Origin: Deltaproteobacteria bacterium
GTDB taxonomy: Bacteria; Desulfobacterota; GWC2-55-46
Length of the DNA: 64,000 nucleotides
Direction: 5' to 3'
Assembly (NCBI GenBank): GCA_016182655.1
Contig: JACPGB010000001.1
Coordinates: 1-64,000, forward strand
Positions within the stretch are counted from its first letter, which is position 1. The number at the start of each line of letters is the position of its first letter. The position numbers were made by a program, and so were the translations under genes. The notes under the pieces are model-generated. The model saw only the letters and a program-made list of their open reading frames with translations, did no database searches and was not told where the DNA came from. Positions 62,156 to 64,000 of the stretch are shown piece by piece.

Positions 62156-64000
62156 ATGAAAAGAAAGATGCTTTTGACGCTCTCGGCACTGCTCCTTTCG
62201 GCAACGTCTTTTTCCATAGCGAATGCGGAACCCAAGTTCTGGGATTCCGGGCTTTGCGGCTCGGGTGGTTCATGGACGACTGCGGACGCTTGCTGGTCAG
62301 GTAGCGGTCAGCCTGCAAGCGGGGATAGCGTTTATCTGAGACCTGGCCTAATAACCGGCGGCTACACGGTAACCTACGACAGCAACTCCAACATCACCCT
62401 TGAAGATATGAAGGTCGGAGAAGGGTCGCCCGGGACCGTCACGCTCGAGATCACGGCCCCATTCGCCTCTATAGATACCGTAAATTTCAGTGTAGGTGCA
62501 GGGAGCGGTTACTGGGCGGGGGCTGGCTCCGGCGTTGTAGCGCAGTCAGGCGGGACCGTCGGCTCTGACTCCCTTGTCCTCGGTTTAGGGAACGGCGACA
62601 GCGGCTCATACACGCTCACAGGCGGGAGCCTCTTTGCGGATACCGAAATCATCGGTGATTCCGGCTCCGGCGTATTTACCCATGACGGAGCGACAGGCTC
62701 CAGTAATACCACCAATGACGCCACTACTTTGTTTCTCGGACATAGTTACGGCTCAAACGGCACCTATAACCTCGGGGCCGGGGAGCTTACGTCGAATGTT
62801 CAGTACATAGGCTATGAAGGAACCGGGGAGTTCATCCAGACCTCGCCGCTAAACTCCCATAACACGACGAACAGTCTTTACCTCGGGTATGATAACAGTG
62901 GCACTGGCACATATACCATGATGGGTGGGTGGCTGACGGCCGGGTCCGAGTCCATAGGCGACGAAGGCACCGGCACATTTACACAATGGGGCGGGCTCAA
63001 TAGCGTCTCAGGCGATCTGACCATAGGCTTCTTTAGCGGCTCAAGCGGCGCGTATTCCATGATCGGCGTCCTCGGGGGCAACCCCACGCTCGCCGTTGCT
63101 GATGATATATACGTTGGAAAATATGGCGAAGGCACGTTCACCCAGGACGGCGGTTCAATTACGGCCGTGAACGAATATATAGGCTATCAAAGCGGGGGCG
63201 TAGGCTCCTTTACACAAAACAGCGGGACAAATACAGTCTCAGGCGCGCTTTACCTCGGCTATGTGGGTTCAGGCATAGGCACATACAACTTGAGCGGCGG
63301 CTGGACCTCCGTGCTCTCGGCAGGGGCCGAGGTTGTAGGCCATGACGGCAACGGCGTCTTCAACCAATCAGGCGGGTGGAACATCGTAAGCACCAACCTT
63401 ATTGTCGGCTCCGGCGCAGGCACGGGCGAATATAACTTGAGCGGAGGCACCGTTTCCGCCTCCAACGAGAACATCGGCATCGGTACAGGCCTCGGGGTCT
63501 TCGATCAGACCGGCGGTTCCAACCAGGTCTCAGGCACACTGACCATCGGCACCAACGGCACATACAACCTGAACTCCTTGATCATCGCCAGCCTCTACGC
63601 AGGGACCATCGTAAACAACGGCACCATCAACTACTCAGGCGGAAACGGTCACATCACCGCCACAGGCGGGAATATATGCACATACTGTGGAAACTATGAC
63701 CCCAACGCCACGACATTCGAAAACAACGGCACCTTGAACATCAGCGGCGCGGGCGCAAAGACCATAACCGGAAACGTCACGAATAACGGCACGGTTAACG
63801 CCGTCAACACCGACATCACCTTCAACGGAACCTTTGTCAATAATGGCGAATACTTTAGCGACCCGTCGTCGAGCTATTTCGACGACCTCATCATCAACCC
63901 GACCGGCTACCTCGTCGGCGGGACCGGGGACAACTTCTTCATCTCCGGCGACCTCATGAACTACAGCGACCAGACATCCCTCTGGTATACGGCTGACTCA
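62156..64000 (+). CDS. Repeat-rich secreted surface protein (T5SS/PEP-CTERM-type repeats), C-terminus outside window
   Basis: 615 codons without a stop reach the window edge. ATG at 62156 has AGGGGA upstream. Signal peptide 1-24 (cut after IANA). An opening typical of autotransporter passengers (FWDSGLCGSGGSWTTADACW) is followed by repeats of about 50 residues between 130 and 475. Each pairs G-x-Y-x-L-x-G-G (150, 202, 251, 375, 424) with G-x-F-x-Q-x-G-G (273, 326, 400, 447) and a LYLGY/IGxxGTG turn. This suggests a long beta-helix. After 480 the sequence changes to NNGTxN repeats. The missing C-terminus would tell whether it is an autotransporter barrel, a PEP-CTERM anchor or another type. 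Confidence 0.85.
   Translation, partial: MKRKMLLTLSALLLSATSFSIANAEPKFWDSGLCGSGGSWTTADACWSGSGQPASGDSVYLRPGLITGGYTVTYDSNSNITLEDMKVGEGSPGTVTLEITAPFASIDTVNFSVGAGSGYWAGAGSGVVAQSGGTVGSDSLVLGLGNGDSGSYTLTGGSLFADTEIIGDSGSGVFTHDGATGSSNTTNDATTLFLGHSYGSNGTYNLGAGELTSNVQYIGYEGTGEFIQTSPLNSHNTTNSLYLGYDNSGTGTYTMMGGWLTAGSESIGDEGTGTFTQWGGLNSVSGDLTIGFFSGSSGAYSMIGVLGGNPTLAVADDIYVGKYGEGTFTQDGGSITAVNEYIGYQSGGVGSFTQNSGTNTVSGALYLGYVGSGIGTYNLSGGWTSVLSAGAEVVGHDGNGVFNQSGGWNIVSTNLIVGSGAGTGEYNLSGGTVSASNENIGIGTGLGVFDQTGGSNQVSGTLTIGTNGTYNLNSLIIASLYAGTIVNNGTINYSGGNGHITATGGNICTYCGNYDPNATTFENNGTLNISGAGAKTITGNVTNNGTVNAVNTDITFNGTFVNNGEYFSDPSSSYFDDLIINPTGYLVGGTGDNFFISGDLMNYSDQTSLWYTADS

Overview
The window looks like a chromosomal segment of a high-GC Gram-negative bacterium, most likely a member of the former Deltaproteobacteria (Desulfobacterota/Desulfuromonadota-like) or a nearby phylum. 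Reasons: outer-membrane capsule export proteins (Wza-like, Wzi-like), the gene order ffh-rpsP-khpA-rimM-trmD-rplS-rnhB-yraN, a pyrR-pyrB-pyrC-carA-carB operon, spoVG outside a spore former, and dnaE beside accA. Coding sequence favours AGG (Arg) and ATA (Ile) codons. This placement is inference; no 16S rRNA gene is present.

Layout. 1-3.6 kb: accA (cut by the window edge) and dnaE. 3.7-4.1 kb: a MITE-like palindromic element. 4.2-7.4 kb: an iron module (Fur regulator, FeoB, DtxR-FeoA regulator) and tRNA-Gly(GCC). 7.5-13.1 kb: polysaccharide export genes (sugar-nucleotide epimerase, Wzi-like, Wza-like SLBB protein, PAP2 phosphatase). 13.3-17.2 kb: MoxR-DUF58-transglutaminase operon. 17.4-22.2 kb: a four-gene signalling operon (HTH-receiver, kinase-less GAF/PAS sensor, hybrid kinase, receiver). 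22.4-25.7 kb: polA and a small exported protein. 25.8-30.5 kb: the translation/SRP operon. 30.9-39.0 kb: DciA-like protein, TrmN6-like methyltransferase, DUF1015, a Yip1-type membrane protein, recG, kup. 39.0-46.5 kb: pyrimidine operon with a PyrR-type attenuator. 46.5-51.6 kb: a second polysaccharide block (ugd, membrane protein, WcaJ-like initiator, glycosyltransferase). 51.9-56.9 kb: spoVG, purMN, DUF523, UPF0173 hydrolase and an AT-rich orphan membrane protein. 57.1-61.4 kb: two envelope proteins, rpmB, ridA, a bifunctional RelA/SpoT homologue. 61.6-64.0 kb: a lipoprotein-like gene and a repeat-rich surface protein that runs off the window, behind a sigma54-type promoter.

Most genes are housekeeping. 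The less ordinary signals are regulatory and structural: a PyrR binding loop plus terminator ahead of pyrR; seven operon-head genes whose -10 box ends 7-9 bases before the start codon, suggesting leaderless mRNAs; a Fur box lying inside one of these promoters (feoB); several families of dispersed palindromic repeats in intergenic gaps; a tandem 88/89-bp repeat before purM; and catalytic-residue losses in otherwise intact proteins (PolA proofreading domain, the receiver of the hybrid kinase, the PAP2 protein, the epimerase). I did not find a CRISPR array, prophage, restriction or toxin system.
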